In this document: positions 29,510 to 41,400 of the stretch, one piece after another | How the letters are laid out: each line of letters opens with the position of its first letter | How positions within the stretch are numbered: the first letter of the stretch is position 1 | Source of the DNA: Nemertoderma westbladi | Lineage: Eukaryota > Xenacoelomorpha > Nemertodermatida > Nemertodermatidae | Reading direction: 5' to 3' | DNA: 64,000 nt | NCBI GenBank assembly: GCA_032718475.1 | Contig: JAUCBJ010006570.1 | Location: 43,916 to 107,915 of the forward strand | Notes under the pieces: model-generated | What the model was told of the DNA's origin: nothing | The model's input: only the letters and a program-made list of their open reading frames with translations | Database searches by the model: none | Position numbers and translations under genes: made by a program

Positions 29510-30300
29510 AAGGGTATAATCTTCACCCTCATGGCAAACTGACTCATGTAGATCACGTAAGATAAGTTGAGTAAAATATGAATCGTGTGGCAATATAATT
29601 GGATGTCGAGACACATATTCCAAGTCTGATGATCCAATACGACCACCAACACGAATTACACCAAACTCATCCAAAAATGGTGTGAGGGAAAGCAAGGAGC
29701 TATCCTTTTCTACTTGCTTTTCTATCGTGAGATCTGCCAACTCATTAGGGTACTCAAACCTCTGAACAGACTGAACTAGACATGTAAAGCTATCGGCTAA
29801 TTCAGTGACAGATAAGGGACCAAACCTACGACAATGCTTATTTCTACAATTAAATATAAATCGACGAACCCATGCATAGGTTGGCTGTAAAGAAGGAAAA
29901 TACTTTGATTTCTTTATATTCGAAAATCGAAGCATATAATTAGTAAGCCAGTCAGAATCCATGGAGACAACCATGATGGATTTAACTTCGACATCACATG
30001 GATCAGGTGTGAAATCATTAGTAGGAAAGGTGGGCCACTCAGTTTCAGGATATTTTAAAAATAGTGGACCACAAAACCAGGGATGTTCCTGAGTTAGACT
30101 AAGAGCTGCTAACCCACGACTGCAATGATCAGCTGGATTGTGAGCAGTTGGAACATAGTGCCATTGGGACCGCTGTGTCATATCCAATATCTCACCAACA
30201 CGATGAGCAACGAAGGGTAGAAATCGACAATTCTCAGAGAATAACCAACGGAGACAGGTAGTAGAATCTGTCCAATAACATATCGATCAATTTCTATCTT
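29510..30300 (-). CDS. element C RNase H end and integrase N-terminus (pol, middle part)
   Basis: The annotatable frame is 29342-30187 from its first Met, but the coding sense runs upstream as YWTDSTTCLRWLFSENCRF, the RNase H segment, through about 30300. It contains the spacer HNPADHCSRGLAALSL, the counterpart of NPANIASRG in element B. It then gives the HHCC-type integrase start, LRDLHESVCHEGEDYTLSEF, which is cut by the RTE-like insertion. A frameshift near 30280 separates it from the RT frame. Residues beyond SEFRQ in the open frame are antisense of the insertion. Confidence 0.85.
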
Positions 30301-31917
30301 AAGCTCGGTAAGAATGAGATGAGACAAACGAACACCCATAATAGCACCCTGGAGTTCTAACCTGGGAACAGACAATTGTTTGACTGGGGCCACACGCGCC
30401 TTAGACATTACAAAGGATACATATAGTGATTCAGACTCATACTCCGACCGGAGATAAGCAACCGCACCAAATCCAGATTCTGATGCATCACTAAATATAT
30501 GAAGGTGGGTTGTTGAACATGCAACACCCTTCATAAACAGACAACGGGGTACACGAATTTGATCAATATTATTTGATAGATCATTCACATATGCTTTGCA
30601 ACGTTCGATAATTCCTTCAGATAATGGAACATCCCATTTATCGGTTTCTCTCCAAGCATCCTGTACCAATACCTTAGCAGGAAGCACCAATGGTGTTATT
30701 AACCCTAAAGGATCAAACAATGAACAAACTTGACGTAATATACTACGCTTTGTAAGAGGTAAAGAATCAATAGTAATCTTACTAGAGAAGATGAAAGAAT
30801 CGCATGAACGATCCCATGAGACTCCTAGAGCACGCTCAATAGGTAGCTCATCAAGATCCAGATCAAGGGATGGATCTGCAAGATCTTGTCGTGGAATTGT
30901 ATCAAGTACTTCACGAGATGAAGAGGACCATTGACCAAGATGGAATCCTCCACGAGATAAGAGTTTAGTCATGTTTCTAACTAACTGAATAGCTTCAGAA
31001 ACTTCATCTGCAGAGTCCAAATAATTATCAGCATAGAAACTATATGGCACTCTTTCCGATTCTACAGGGAATTCAGTAGAATTGTCTTCAGATGTCCGAA
31101 GCAGGGCATAAAAGCAAATACAGGATGAATCAATACCACCAAATATTTGACGAACCATCTTATATACTGTCGGTGGATCTGAACGATTGCCTCTCCACAA
31201 GAAACGAAGACAGTCCTGATCCTTACTGGGAACCGAAACCTGGTGATACATAGCTGTGATATCACCTGAAATAGCTATTGATTTCTTACGAAATCTCAAC
31301 AAAACTCCTATCAGGCTTGAGAGAAAAACTGGGCCACGCAGCAAACAATCATTTAACGAGACACCATTAAAACGTGCAGATGCATCGAAGACAGGTCGTA
31401 CCTTACCTGGCTTATTAGGGTTAAGTACAGGATGGTGTGGAAGGTACCAAGTACGTCCTGGGGGACCTCGTAACTCATCAGTCGGAACCCTTACCGCGAA
31501 ACCCTTCTCAATATATCCTGACAAGATATCATTGTAACGTGTCTGCAATACTTCATCTTTAGAAAGTCGCCTTTCAGTAGACTGAAGTCGTCGAATGGCA
31601 GCTGGGTAATTATCAGGTAGCTTTACAGAATTGGAACGCCATAGAAAACCTACTTCATATCTATTGCCAATATTTACCAAATTGCCTTTCAACATATCTA
31701 GCGCTAATTCGTCCTTAGCTGATATGGGATATTTAATGTTTGGTTGAACACCGAACGATTCTGTCTGCCAAAAAGACTTCACCAAATTATGTAAATCGTC
31801 ACTCAAATGTTTAACTGTACTAAGTCTGTTGGATGCGCTGTTCATCCGGGTGAGTAAGATATCCCTACGTTCATGTCCGATAGCGGATACAAGGGCACTG
31901 TGGAAGTACAGGACCAA
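30178..31917 (-). pseudogene. element C reverse transcriptase and RNase H (pol, 5' part)
   Basis: 579 codons. Near the start, HNLVKSFWQTESFGVQ is the usual opening of BEL/Pao pol. The RT palm includes RPVFDASARFNGVSLND and IAISGDITAMYHQVSV (motif A, catalytic Asp). The motif C position reads SFYADNYLDS (about residues 292-301) where active members have YxDD, so the second Asp is Asn. LRQVCSLFDPLGLITPLVLP is the strongly conserved BEL/Pao connection, and HIFSDASESGFGAVAYLRS is the RNase H start. The frame overlaps the Gag-Pro frame by 76 bp in another phase and breaks before the end of RNase H. With a mutated catalytic motif and two frameshifts it is non-functional as written. Confidence 0.9.
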
Positions 31918-33926
31918 CCTAAATTAGTGAGGACAGCAGAAGGAGATCCTGGGGGGCCCGACCTATAGTCCAATTGACGAATGATGTGAAAAACATCAGC
32001 TCCTAACAAGATTCCTACCTTGGAAGAATCTACACAAGGAAGATCAAGGTCACGAAGATGGGACCAATGACCTTTAAGCTTTGGCCAATCAAAGCACTGT
32101 CGAGAAATGTTGATCTTTGGTAGAACCCACATTTCTGGAATACAAAATGTATTATCACTGTTGCTTGGCAACACCTGAACTGAACTCAATAACGAATTAA
32201 TCGTTTTACCTTTATCATTAATTGTACCGAGACAAAGAGAGATTGGTTTACCCTTTAAACCAAGCTCATTAGCTAACTTCTGATCTACAGCCGAAATCTG
32301 GCTGCCATTATCCAATAGACCAAATGTTTCTACCATTTTATTACCGTACTGTACACGTAAAGGTACTATTTGTAAAGGTACGGTACATGCTGCACTATTA
32401 GAACAAATAGTACCAACATGTTTAGCATTGTTACTATTATTAAATTTACTTTGATATGAATTGTACCTGTATATTCGAGGTGCACCATGTAATAGTGTAT
32501 CATGTCGTTTATTACAGTCTGTAACATTACAGGGATTCTTAACGGCACAATCAGCAGCCCGGTGACCAACTCCAAGGCACACAAAACATGCTGCTTTTTT
32601 GCGTATTACTTCTGAACGTTCAGTGACATCCATGCTCTTGAACCTTATACAGCTACCTACTGTATGGGACAGATCGCAGCAAATACACTTACCGTCGTCA
32701 GTACTAGATGACGAGACAGACCCTCCCCCCGTTGCAAGAACTGTGGGGGTAAATACAGTAGGTGTCGTACTTCTACCTGAACTAATTTTAGATTTCGGTG
32801 TAACATTGTCCCGCTGATTACTAGCCTGTCTAGTTGAATTCCTAACTGTAGCACTGGTCCTAAAACTAGGCTGAATAGCTCTATTACAAGTCACTTTATA
32901 TGCTATCCAATTATCGAAATCCTTTAACGAAGGAAGTTGAGGATATAAACCAACAACTCTCTTACTCCACTCATGTCGAAATGCCTCAGGCAATTTTTCT
33001 ACTAGGGAATTCAAATTATTAGATGAGTAAAGATCGCTATGATATCCACACTTTTCTAATGCGGATACAGATCCATGTAATTTCAAAGAAAATGTCCGTA
33101 AAGAAGAAAAATTACCCAAAATAACTGGAGGAACAGAAAATAACTGATCCATATATGTTGAGGCCACATGATGCCTATTACCGTACATCCTGCGGAGATC
33201 TTGTAAAGTTTCCCAGTACAATGCAGGATCATCAATTGTGGCAGCTAAACTGTCGCGAATTTCTTCTGTCAATAATTTCCTTAAAATTGATAATCTAGCC
33301 GGATCGTTAGGAATCCTATCATGAACTAACGCACGAAAAGAAGCTATGAAACCTGGCCATTTTGAAGCAGTGCCATCAAATTGGACAATAGGTACATTGA
33401 ATAACGCATGTAGATCTAATGAAGCCGAATTACTATTAAATAAAGCGCTATCCGTGTAAACTGGGAATTCTACCCATTCATCATGTAAGCCATTATCAGA
33501 ATGACTTTGACCTGGTCGAAAAAAATTACTTTCACTTTCACTATAAGGAGATTGATTACCCTTAATGTATGAACCGTGTGCCGGCCCGTTCAGATTCCCA
33601 ACTGGGCCTGTATGGGGTGGCCTCACATACGCGTCATCACATATTGGATTACCCACTCGCACACCACCATACCCACTTTGAAAATGGTGTCTCATACCTG
33701 GGGAGGGGGCAAACTGAGGGGTACGTGGGTTGTAATGAAAAGATGCCACAGGGCGAGGCCTAAATTCTGTGCAACTTACATTATATGGATAATTATTTCG
33801 GTTTTCAAAATTTTGAGAAGCCTGAGAGATCGGCATACTTAGGTTACTGTCATTATTAAACCCAATACTAGAAATACCTGTGCTGATTGGTCTGGGTGCC
33901 GAATTACTGTTGGTAATATTTAGCAC
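31842..33926 (-). CDS. element C Gag (C-terminal part) and aspartic protease
   Basis: 694 codons. Residues about 181-345 form the DUF1759-type Gag domain (VPIVQFDGTASKWPGFIASF...LRRMYGNRHHVASTYMDQLF). About 419-480 carry cysteine motifs CICCDLSH, the knuckle CFVCLGVGHRAADC, and CNVTDCNKRHDTLLHG. The protease follows near 540, with FGLLDNGSQISAVDQ; here the active-site triplet is Asp-Asn-Gly rather than the common Asp-Ser/Thr-Gly. The frame ends at 31842 where pol continues in another phase. Its N-terminus probably continued from the separate frame at 34073-35179, broken near the (GGTACY)n tract at 34030-34075. Confidence 0.9.
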   Translation of the reverse strand: MLNITNSNSAPRPISTGISSIGFNNDSNLSMPISQASQNFENRNNYPYNVSCTEFRPRPVASFHYNPRTPQFAPSPGMRHHFQSGYGGVRVGNPICDDAYVRPPHTGPVGNLNGPAHGSYIKGNQSPYSESESNFFRPGQSHSDNGLHDEWVEFPVYTDSALFNSNSASLDLHALFNVPIVQFDGTASKWPGFIASFRALVHDRIPNDPARLSILRKLLTEEIRDSLAATIDDPALYWETLQDLRRMYGNRHHVASTYMDQLFSVPPVILGNFSSLRTFSLKLHGSVSALEKCGYHSDLYSSNNLNSLVEKLPEAFRHEWSKRVVGLYPQLPSLKDFDNWIAYKVTCNRAIQPSFRTSATVRNSTRQASNQRDNVTPKSKISSGRSTTPTVFTPTVLATGGGSVSSSSTDDGKCICCDLSHTVGSCIRFKSMDVTERSEVIRKKAACFVCLGVGHRAADCAVKNPCNVTDCNKRHDTLLHGAPRIYRYNSYQSKFNNSNNAKHVGTICSNSAACTVPLQIVPLRVQYGNKMVETFGLLDNGSQISAVDQKLANELGLKGKPISLCLGTINDKGKTINSLLSSVQVLPSNSDNTFCIPEMWVLPKINISRQCFDWPKLKGHWSHLRDLDLPCVDSSKVGILLGADVFHIIRQLDYRSGPPGSPSAVLTNLGWSCTSTVPLYPLSDMNVGISYSPG

Positions 33927-34029
33927 TGAATTTACCGGTAAAAATACACTTGAAAAATCATTAACATTGCTACTATGAGAAATGCCAAGGGAACTCGAAA
34001 AATTAGCATTAATATCATATACTGGATAT

Positions 34030-34075
34030 ACTGGTACCGGTACCGGTACTGATACCTGTACTGGTACTGAAACTA
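34030..34075. repeat. GGTACY microsatellite at a Gag frame break
   Basis: Repeats of ACTGGTACCGGTACCGGTACTG in the Gag gene of element C, exactly where the reading frame changes. Length change of this tract would explain the frameshift. Confidence 0.7.
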
Positions 34076-35179
34076 ATTTATCAGTAGTACTGTAGTAGGC
34101 CTATTAACAATTGTAGACGCACCGGTAATGACAGATTTAATGGAATTATAATTCGAGTTAATATTGCAAACTTTAGAACTTTCGGCTACTGTTGCAGCTG
34201 TAGAGGAAGTCGAAAGAATACCGATCCCGAGGGAGACAGGAGAAGGAATGGTCGGGGCGATGATTGGATCCGACGGGTGGCCATAGCCAGCCCGTTCGAT
34301 TTCGGCTTCAGGCTCACCTCGGAAATCGCATAGACGTACGTTGAGCTCGTCTACCCCAGCCTCAATATCATCCTCAATGACAGAGAGCTGAAGCAACTCA
34401 ACGCCGTTTTGGAGACGTCTGAATTCTTTAGTATCGGTGAGACGTTGTTCTTCTGCGCGGATGTCACTATCGCGCTGAAACTGCTGGAGTTTCAGTTGAG
34501 ATTCGCGCAGTTGGCATTTAATGGCGGCTTGAGGCCCGGAAGACGCTACGGATTGGCTAGCGCGCTCCGAACATTTACTGGACCCTTTCGATGAAGAATC
34601 ACCCTTGCGAGAATCGAGATAACCTTGAACGCATTCGTTACATTGACGGTAACTATCACGCACTTCCTGTAGCCACTTCGCAGCGGTAGCCCTGGATGCG
34701 GGGTCTCCGTCGAGGTATTGTAGAACATGAGTGTGCGCCCGAATACACTCATCGAACACCTCCGTGAGATCAGCGCGGTAATGTCTAGCGGAAGTACGAC
34801 TACCACTGGACTCGACAATAGCATTGAGTTTATTCACTATTATAGTGAATCTTCTCTTCGTTTGAGTTCGAGTTTTCTTCGCATTCTTTAAGTAAATCGG
34901 CCGAAGTTTAGCAATATTTTCGGCTGCATTCCTTTCTGTTTCCTCGATATCGCCGTCTGTCGCGAGAACAAACGCTTCGTCGGTACTACAGTGGCTGCCG
35001 ACAACGAGATCTCCAGTCGTTTTTTGGGTATCACCCCTCTGTCCAGAATCTCTTCCTCGGGAATCCACGAGTTCTCCGCCCTTAGAATTCGACAAACCAT
35101 CCACAGGGACGTAGGGACCGGCAACCACATTGGGAACCGGATCGCCCAACACGATGTCATCCTTATTTGGCACAGACAT
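34073..35179 (-). CDS. element C Gag N-terminal part
   Basis: 368 codons starting 107 bp inside the LTR and about 88 bp from the primer site, the right place for the Gag start. The sequence is hydrophilic with a probable coiled coil (IKCQLRESQLKLQQFQRDSD to RLQNGVELLQLSVIEDD), and resembles the N-terminal part of BEL/Pao Gag proteins (KLRPIYLKNAKKTRTQTKRR). It ends in a Ser/Thr/Asn-rich stretch, immediately before a GGTACC-type microsatellite that probably caused the frameshift separating it from the downstream Gag-protease frame. Confidence 0.8.
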   Translation of the reverse strand: MSVPNKDDIVLGDPVPNVVAGPYVPVDGLSNSKGGELVDSRGRDSGQRGDTQKTTGDLVVGSHCSTDEAFVLATDGDIEETERNAAENIAKLRPIYLKNAKKTRTQTKRRFTIIVNKLNAIVESSGSRTSARHYRADLTEVFDECIRAHTHVLQYLDGDPASRATAAKWLQEVRDSYRQCNECVQGYLDSRKGDSSSKGSSKCSERASQSVASSGPQAAIKCQLRESQLKLQQFQRDSDIRAEEQRLTDTKEFRRLQNGVELLQLSVIEDDIEAGVDELNVRLCDFRGEPEAEIERAGYGHPSDPIIAPTIPSPVSLGIGILSTSSTAATVAESSKVCNINSNYNSIKSVITGASTIVNRPTTVLLIN

Positions 35180-35266
35180 TTCGATGTGTTTGGTAAACGA
35201 GTCGACGAGGAGCGAACGAGAAACTGTTGGATTTGGAGAAGAAAGAAACTTAACTCATCAGAAGGG

Positions 35267-35284
35267 TTCCCGGCATCGGAACCA
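35267..35284 (-). promoter_or_regulatory. tRNA primer binding site of element C
   Basis: On the minus strand, two bases after the 5' LTR, the sequence is TGGTTCCGATGCCGGGAA: 18 nt complementary to a tRNA 3' end of the form TTCCCGGCATCGGAACCA. The terminal TGG pairs with CCA. The tRNA identity is not assigned. Confidence 0.85.
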
Positions 35285-35286
35285 AA

Positions 35287-35726
35287 TGTAAAGCCAGAGT
35301 TGTGGCTGGCTTTCGATTATATTGTTAGAAATTGAAAGATCGTTATATGTGGAATACAAAATGTCAGTTTATTGTTACGTTACATTTAATGTGTTACATT
35401 TTAATGCTTTCGAAATTCCCTGGCAGTTATTATTGAAAGTACATAAATATGGATGATAAATGAATACTAATATACTACAAAGGGTAAGCGCAGGGCAATA
35501 CACTAATCATAACGGAATACTGATTGGTATTAATAAAGTCACAGGAAATCTGAGTATCAATCAGCTGATTAAATATGGTGATAACGAGAGGTTTCCCTAC
35601 AGTAAATCTATTACATTACCAATTTACAACAAACCAATCAGTGACTCGGCTCCCAGCTGAGAACTCCTAATTGTATTATTTGGATTTCAGTGGAGGCAAT
35701 ATCGCCAGCTGATATGTGTTACAACA
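35287..35726 (-). repeat. element C 5' LTR
   Basis: 440 bp, partner of 26796-27235. On the minus strand it ends GGCTTTACA, followed by TT and the primer site. Confidence 0.93.
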
Positions 35727-35733
35727 CACTACA

Positions 35734-36216
35734 TGGGTCAATTGCTGTTCTCTTTATATGTGACTAAAATTAGTGAAGGTCGGCAGATCAGTGTGCAGTA
35801 TTGTGCGGTACCGGTAGTGTGCATGACTGTGACAGATAACAAAGCATCTCCTAAAGAATGCGCCTTATACGTGAATCATTAGCCATCCCGTTGTGTTTAG
35901 TGTAAGTCATAGCTCTGTTTATATATTTAGAGCACCACGTCCTAAAGGAACTGTTAATATTTCCCGAAAGTGAATAATATTTGTCAGAGATTATATATTA
36001 ACGATCAATCGAATAATACAGTAGGCCTACACAGCAATAAGGTCAGAGCCCCCGAATCCAGTCTCCCGGGTATATCCAGCGGGTGAATGGTCGCGCATAG
36101 GCTGGCTTCGGCTAATGTAGTGTATCCAATACTCGTCATAGGCTAAAGTCGATTTACAAACTAAAAGACACCTAAAATTAGCGGGTTAAACTGCTAAAGG
36201 TCTAAAAGTGCGAACA
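35734..36216 (+). repeat. element A 5' LTR, segment 3 of 3
   Basis: Matches 45854-46336 with three substitutions noticed (AGCACC/AGCGCC, CAGCGGG/CAGTGGG, AAGTGCG/AAGCGCG) and ends in CGAACA. Confidence 0.95.
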
Positions 36217-38489
36217 ATAACAGTTATAAACTCTGATTGCAGTATAGGCAATAAATATAGTTGACTATTGTTCTGGTAAGAACAATAACAGTTATAGCTT
36301 CTTTATTGCAGTAAGCAATAAAGTTGAAAAGTACCGGTCGACCGGTAACCTGTAGGCCTAACTACCTAACCACCAGAACCGGTACTTACAGCAGTAAAGG
36401 TACTAGTATTATTTCGATTGTGATATATTGTATATTGTAGGCTGTTAGGGGATTAGGGATTGATCACCCCTTATTCCTTTGTATGGTTTACTTATTTCTG
36501 TCAGTTTTATTTATCTGTAGGCTAATATTGAGCAGAAGACGTGTAAGCCTGCTCAGATCGTACAGATAATTTGTAGGCTGGACTGTTGTCTGACTGTTGA
36601 TAGGTCTGAACGGATTGCAGTGCATGTAGAGTGTATGTCCGATAAAGTGCCGGTTAGGAAAGTAGGGGCATCCAGTACTGTAAGGTAAATCCCCCCCCCC
36701 CCCCCCCCCGAAAGAATAAGTCGTACTACTAGGTTAGAACGCATACTAACTAACCATTTCGGAGTCTGCATGTACTGTAATTTATTTAGGCTTGATAGTA
36801 GTCTGCCAGCGTTTAGTCTGTATTTTGTTTGTGTAGTCTGTACAGGTACCGTAATATTTCTTATTCAGATAATTTATAGGCTAGATTGTTGTCTGGCTGT
36901 TGTTAGGTCTGAAGAGATTGTAGTGTGTATGGAGTGTATGTCCGATAAAGTGCCGGTTAGGAAAGTAGGGGCATCCAGTACTGTAAGGTAAATCCCCCCC
37001 CCGAAAGAATAAGTCGTACTACTCGGTTAGAACGCATACTAACTAACCATTTCGGAGTCTGCACATACTGTAGTTTATTTAGGCTTGATAGTAGTCTGCC
37101 AGCGTTTGGTTTGTATTTTGTTTGAGTAGTTTGTACGGGTAGCGTAATATTTATTATTCAGAGTTTATGCGATTATTCGCAACATTCATACCCCCAAGTT
37201 TATTCCTACAGTAATTGTGCTTGTTATATATACCATTATAGTTAAATTAACCCCGGTACTACATCAGGGCTGCTTGGCGTAGGTAAAGACTGGTGATTTT
37301 GTGCCCCGGTCACTCCAGCAGATATCGTGGTTCTTTTAGCTGTTCAAGTATTTTAACTACTGATTATTTGTTGTATAAGTACTTGTACCTAATTTAGGGT
37401 TTAGTGTACAGTGCTTCCCGAAGGTAATTAGTGTGTAGGCAGTATATTTGTGTTGTAAAGTGGTTAATAGGCACGTTGGTTCTGGTAGACCGCGGTAATT
37501 AACTTCTAGGTAGGAACACTCCGTGATACATAACGTAGTACTTATAGCGATACGGCTATAAGTCGTCAGACGGTGGTATTTTTCCTATCTGGACAACGCA
37601 GTATATTTACTACTGCTTAGTTATTTTCAAATACCGTAGTACTCTGTCCGTTGTAATAACCAGATAATCTAACCCTTTGTTAGGCTGGTTTGTAGACTTC
37701 TTGTAAAATTACCCTAAAATTCGTACGTGTAATTTTTGTGTTTATTTAGAGATTGTAATCTCACCCCGAATTGTATGTAATTTGTAGTATTAAGTAACTT
37801 AGGTAAATTAGAATTATTTGTTTTAGTGTCCAACAAGTAGCACTTCACTGAGAGCGCACAGCTTCTGTGTGGTGACTCTTTCCCAGAAATAATAACATTT
37901 ATTTCAAATATTGACAAAACCCATTAAAACGGGTATATATATTATAAATCAACTCAAACCGATTTATAAAATAGTAGGCCTGCCATACAACAATTAGGTC
38001 TCAATATCAGTTGGACTACTGCTTAAATAACGGTAATAAAGTAAGTTAAAGTAACCAAGTAACCCCTAAAATTCAGAAATTTAATTATTCTAAAATAATT
38101 GATATACCGGTATTTACAATAGACTTATTATATTTATTTCTATAAATTTAGGCTGAAATTATACCGGTATTCTGTAATTAATTCTAGTCCATAATTATAC
38201 TTATATATACTATAAGTGTAAGCTGTATACCGGTATTCATGATAGGCCTATTATGTATTTATATATATTTGTGCTGAAATTACATACTGGTATTCTGTGA
38301 CAAACCTAGTCTGTAATAATACTTATATATATTGTAAGTATATACCGGTATTCTAATATATTGTATATATATCACGTTACATAGAGTAACGATATCGGTA
38401 ATTAATTACTAGGCTAACAGTTGATACTGAATTACTAGACTTGCTTTAACTGTAATATAGCAGTAGGCATTCAACTGTACAAATCTAAT
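36217..38489 (+). other. element A long 5' leader
   Basis: About 2.3 kb without a long frame, diverged from B's leader but collinear. Like B it starts ATAACAG instead of TGG and repeats the GAACAATAACAGTTATA motif about 80 bp on. It includes a tandem duplication (36572-37175, period about 304 bp) and C runs of 19 (36691-36709) and about 9 (near 36995). Confidence 0.8.
36572..37175 (+). repeat. two-copy tandem duplication in element A leader
   Basis: GATAAAGTGCCGGTTAGGAA occurs at about 36641 and 36945, each followed by a C run and GAAAGAATAAGTCGTACTAC. It is the counterpart of the duplication in element B's leader. Confidence 0.9.
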
Positions 38490-41400
38490 ATGTCTGACAC
38501 AAAACGGGCACTGTCAGATAGTCTTTTGAAAGGTGTTAGAATGAGTCTTCGACTTGGACAGTGTCTTGAAAGGATAGAAGACAGAAAAGAAGCGGAAAGA
38601 AAAGTAGCAGCGGCAGAAGCGGAAAGAAAAGCGGCAGAGGCAGTGGCAGAAGCAGAACGGAAGGCGTCTGAAGCGACTACCCAACTAGAGCTGGAAAACC
38701 TTCAGGCGAAACAAGATTACTTGAAGAAACAAACCAGAAGACAGGGATTTGCCTCCTCCGATGAAGGTGATATAAGAGATCCCGAAAGTAGAGGTAATAA
38801 ATCTCGTTCAAGCGGACGTAGAAGAACGCCACACCGTCAGAAGTTATCTAATTTCCCTCTTGAGGTGAGAAGGCGACTGGCTAGTGTAGACTTAGGTAAT
38901 CTTGAACCCACAGACCAAATTATTACAGTAGAAAGACTCCCTACTATAGTAGATGAGCCTGAAATAATTAGGCCTGTTCTCGAAGCCACCCCTTCGGTGA
39001 TAGAGACACCTGTACTCCCAGAACCTACCTCTAAACTCCCTTTGCACAGCACGAAACTACCTGTGCCCAGTAGGACTGTTCCCGAGTCCGAACCCATCCT
39101 GGACGCCGAGCGAGATATCAAGAATTTATCGCCCGTCGTCTCTTGCTTGCCAGCTACTACGTTGGCGACTCCCGCTTCGGCGGTCGAGTGGGTAGCTGAG
39201 GAACGACGGGAGATGAGTCTCCTGCTCGGGCAGCTGAGGGAACATTGTAAATGTTCCTCCCAGCAGGTCCGGGAGTTGGAAGGGACTGTTCAGCAGTTAA
39301 AGGGAGCAGTAAGAGAGGGTAGGTTAGCTTTGCAAGAAGTGCAGCAAAGTATCACGTTAGAACGCGATAAGTTAGTAAATTTACAAAAGGGTATACCACC
39401 ACCCTCTGTAACAATGTGTCAACCTGTTAGGTCTGAAGTATTTCATGCGCAAGGTGTGGAGCCTACACGCATCTATACTGCTAGTGAAGTAGAAACTCCT
39501 ATAGTAAACCCTATTAAGGGTAATTATAAACCTGTTGACAGTGATATTCCATATAGACTTGAAATTTATATACCAATAACTCGATATTAAATAATACGAT
39601 GGCCCAAGAAAGTTTTACGCGTCAAATGGCTAGAACCGAAGCCCGTCAAGCGGTAAAGATGGGAGAGATCGTCAAGTTCAATGGAGATGAGATGAAATGG
39701 TTACCTTTTAATGAATATTACAAAGATAACATACAGAACTCCGTGTTATCTAACGGAGAAAAGCTTAGATTCCTCATCGAGTGCTTGGAAGGATCTCCCA
39801 AGTTAATGGCGTTAAAGTTTATTGGACATCCAGATGGATTAAGACAAGTTTGGGATACACTAAACATCAGGTATGGTAATAGGACTAACATAGCTAGGTA
39901 TTTATATGCAAAATTAATGGCGCCCCGAAAGTTTCTTAGCAGCGGGATTATAGAGTTTTCCGACGAGATTCAAGAGATCTGTAGACAACTAGATTGGTTA
40001 GGTAAGTCTCATGAATACCAGAATTCTATGGTTGTAGGAGCCTTAGCATCTACTTTGCCCAAGGGTGGAGTAGGTACACGCTGGGACAAGAAAGTGTTAT
40101 ATATGATGGAACAACAACGAAGAGACCCTACCATGGCTGATCTCATGTCATTCTTAGATGGAGAGGTAAAATTACAGCTTCTAAAACAGTCCAGAGAGAA
40201 GACACCGGAAAATAAGGTAAGTGAGAAACCCGTTTCTAGGAGAAAGGTAATACCAGTGTGTTATACAGATGACGGCGAAAGCCAGGCTTCTCAAGAGGAA
40301 GACAGCGGGAAAGACACTGAAAGATCTTACTATGACAACACAGCACCTAAGGACGTAAGTAAATTCAAGTCTCGAACCAATGACAGGAGAGAACAGGTAA
40401 GAAAAACTCCTCCTACGTCTCCTAAGAGAATTCATGTAAGAAAGCCCGAGGAATGAACTAGTGTACACAACGTTACCCAAAGTAAGGTAAGTAACATCAA
40501 ACCGAAATGTGCGCTGTGTGACGGGACCCACCGTTTAAGTGCATGTGATGAATTCCTGAGGAAATCACTCAAGGATAGACGTGAAGTCATGTGGGATAAG
40601 CGGTTGTGTTATAATTGCCTCAGACGAGGACACCAACGGCGAACCTGTTACTCCGACGCAAGGTGTGCAAAGTGCGGCGCAAAACATCATACCTTGTTGC
40701 ACACTGAATTCGAACGAAACAGCCCGAGTCAGGTAAGTGAGTCCAAACTACATGTCCAATTCAGTGATGTGAACGACACTGACCAAAGTTCTGAGATGGA
40801 AGGATTCTATACGGACGAATTCTCCGACGAAAACGAATCCTGTTACTTGATAAATACCGCAGTGTATCGAGCACTTATGTATGAAAGGGACACTGACAGC
40901 GAGCTCCCTCTAACTAATTCTGACCAACAACCATCTTGGAAAGCACCAACTTCCAATGTAGGAATCCGAGAGTTTCCTGTGGTGCAGTTGAGGGTCCACG
41001 GACCTAAAAGGAGTTATATAGTGAACGCCCTCCTTGACTCCGGTAGCACAGGAACATTCATCGACAAAGAACTAGCCGAAGACATCTTTGCTGGACAACC
41101 CAAGTTCCGAACTAAGTTAAACATGTCAGGAATTATGCAGGTTTGGAAATCTACAGTAATAGCGGATTATTATGTAGGTGCGTTGTCCACCCCCCAGGAT
41201 GAACTAGGAGAACATAGTATAAGGTCAGTAAAAATGGTGGCGATAAAGAACTTCGCTACCAGCCAAGTAGAACCTTATAACTGGGATGAGGACGATTCCA
41301 CCCAGCAGCTTAATATACCTAGATTCAACACAGATTACCCTGGAGTGCAAATACTCATCGGCCAAAATGCGCATGAAGCGCTTGAGACATTGGAGAAACG

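Larger units (their letters stand above)
26796..35726 (-). mobile_element. BEL/Pao LTR retrotransposon C, defective, with an RTE-like insertion
   Basis: 440-bp LTRs (26796-27235 and 35287-35726) run TGTAAAGCC...GTTACAACA on the plus strand. Coding is on the minus strand. Target duplication is CACTACA (7 bp; 5 bp is more usual for the family) at 26789-26795 and 35727-35733. The LTRs differ at only three positions that I could see. The element encodes two Gag segments, protease, RT, RNase H and integrase in family order, separated by at least three frameshifts, and is split by a 1059-bp non-LTR insertion at 28436-29494. Confidence 0.93.
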
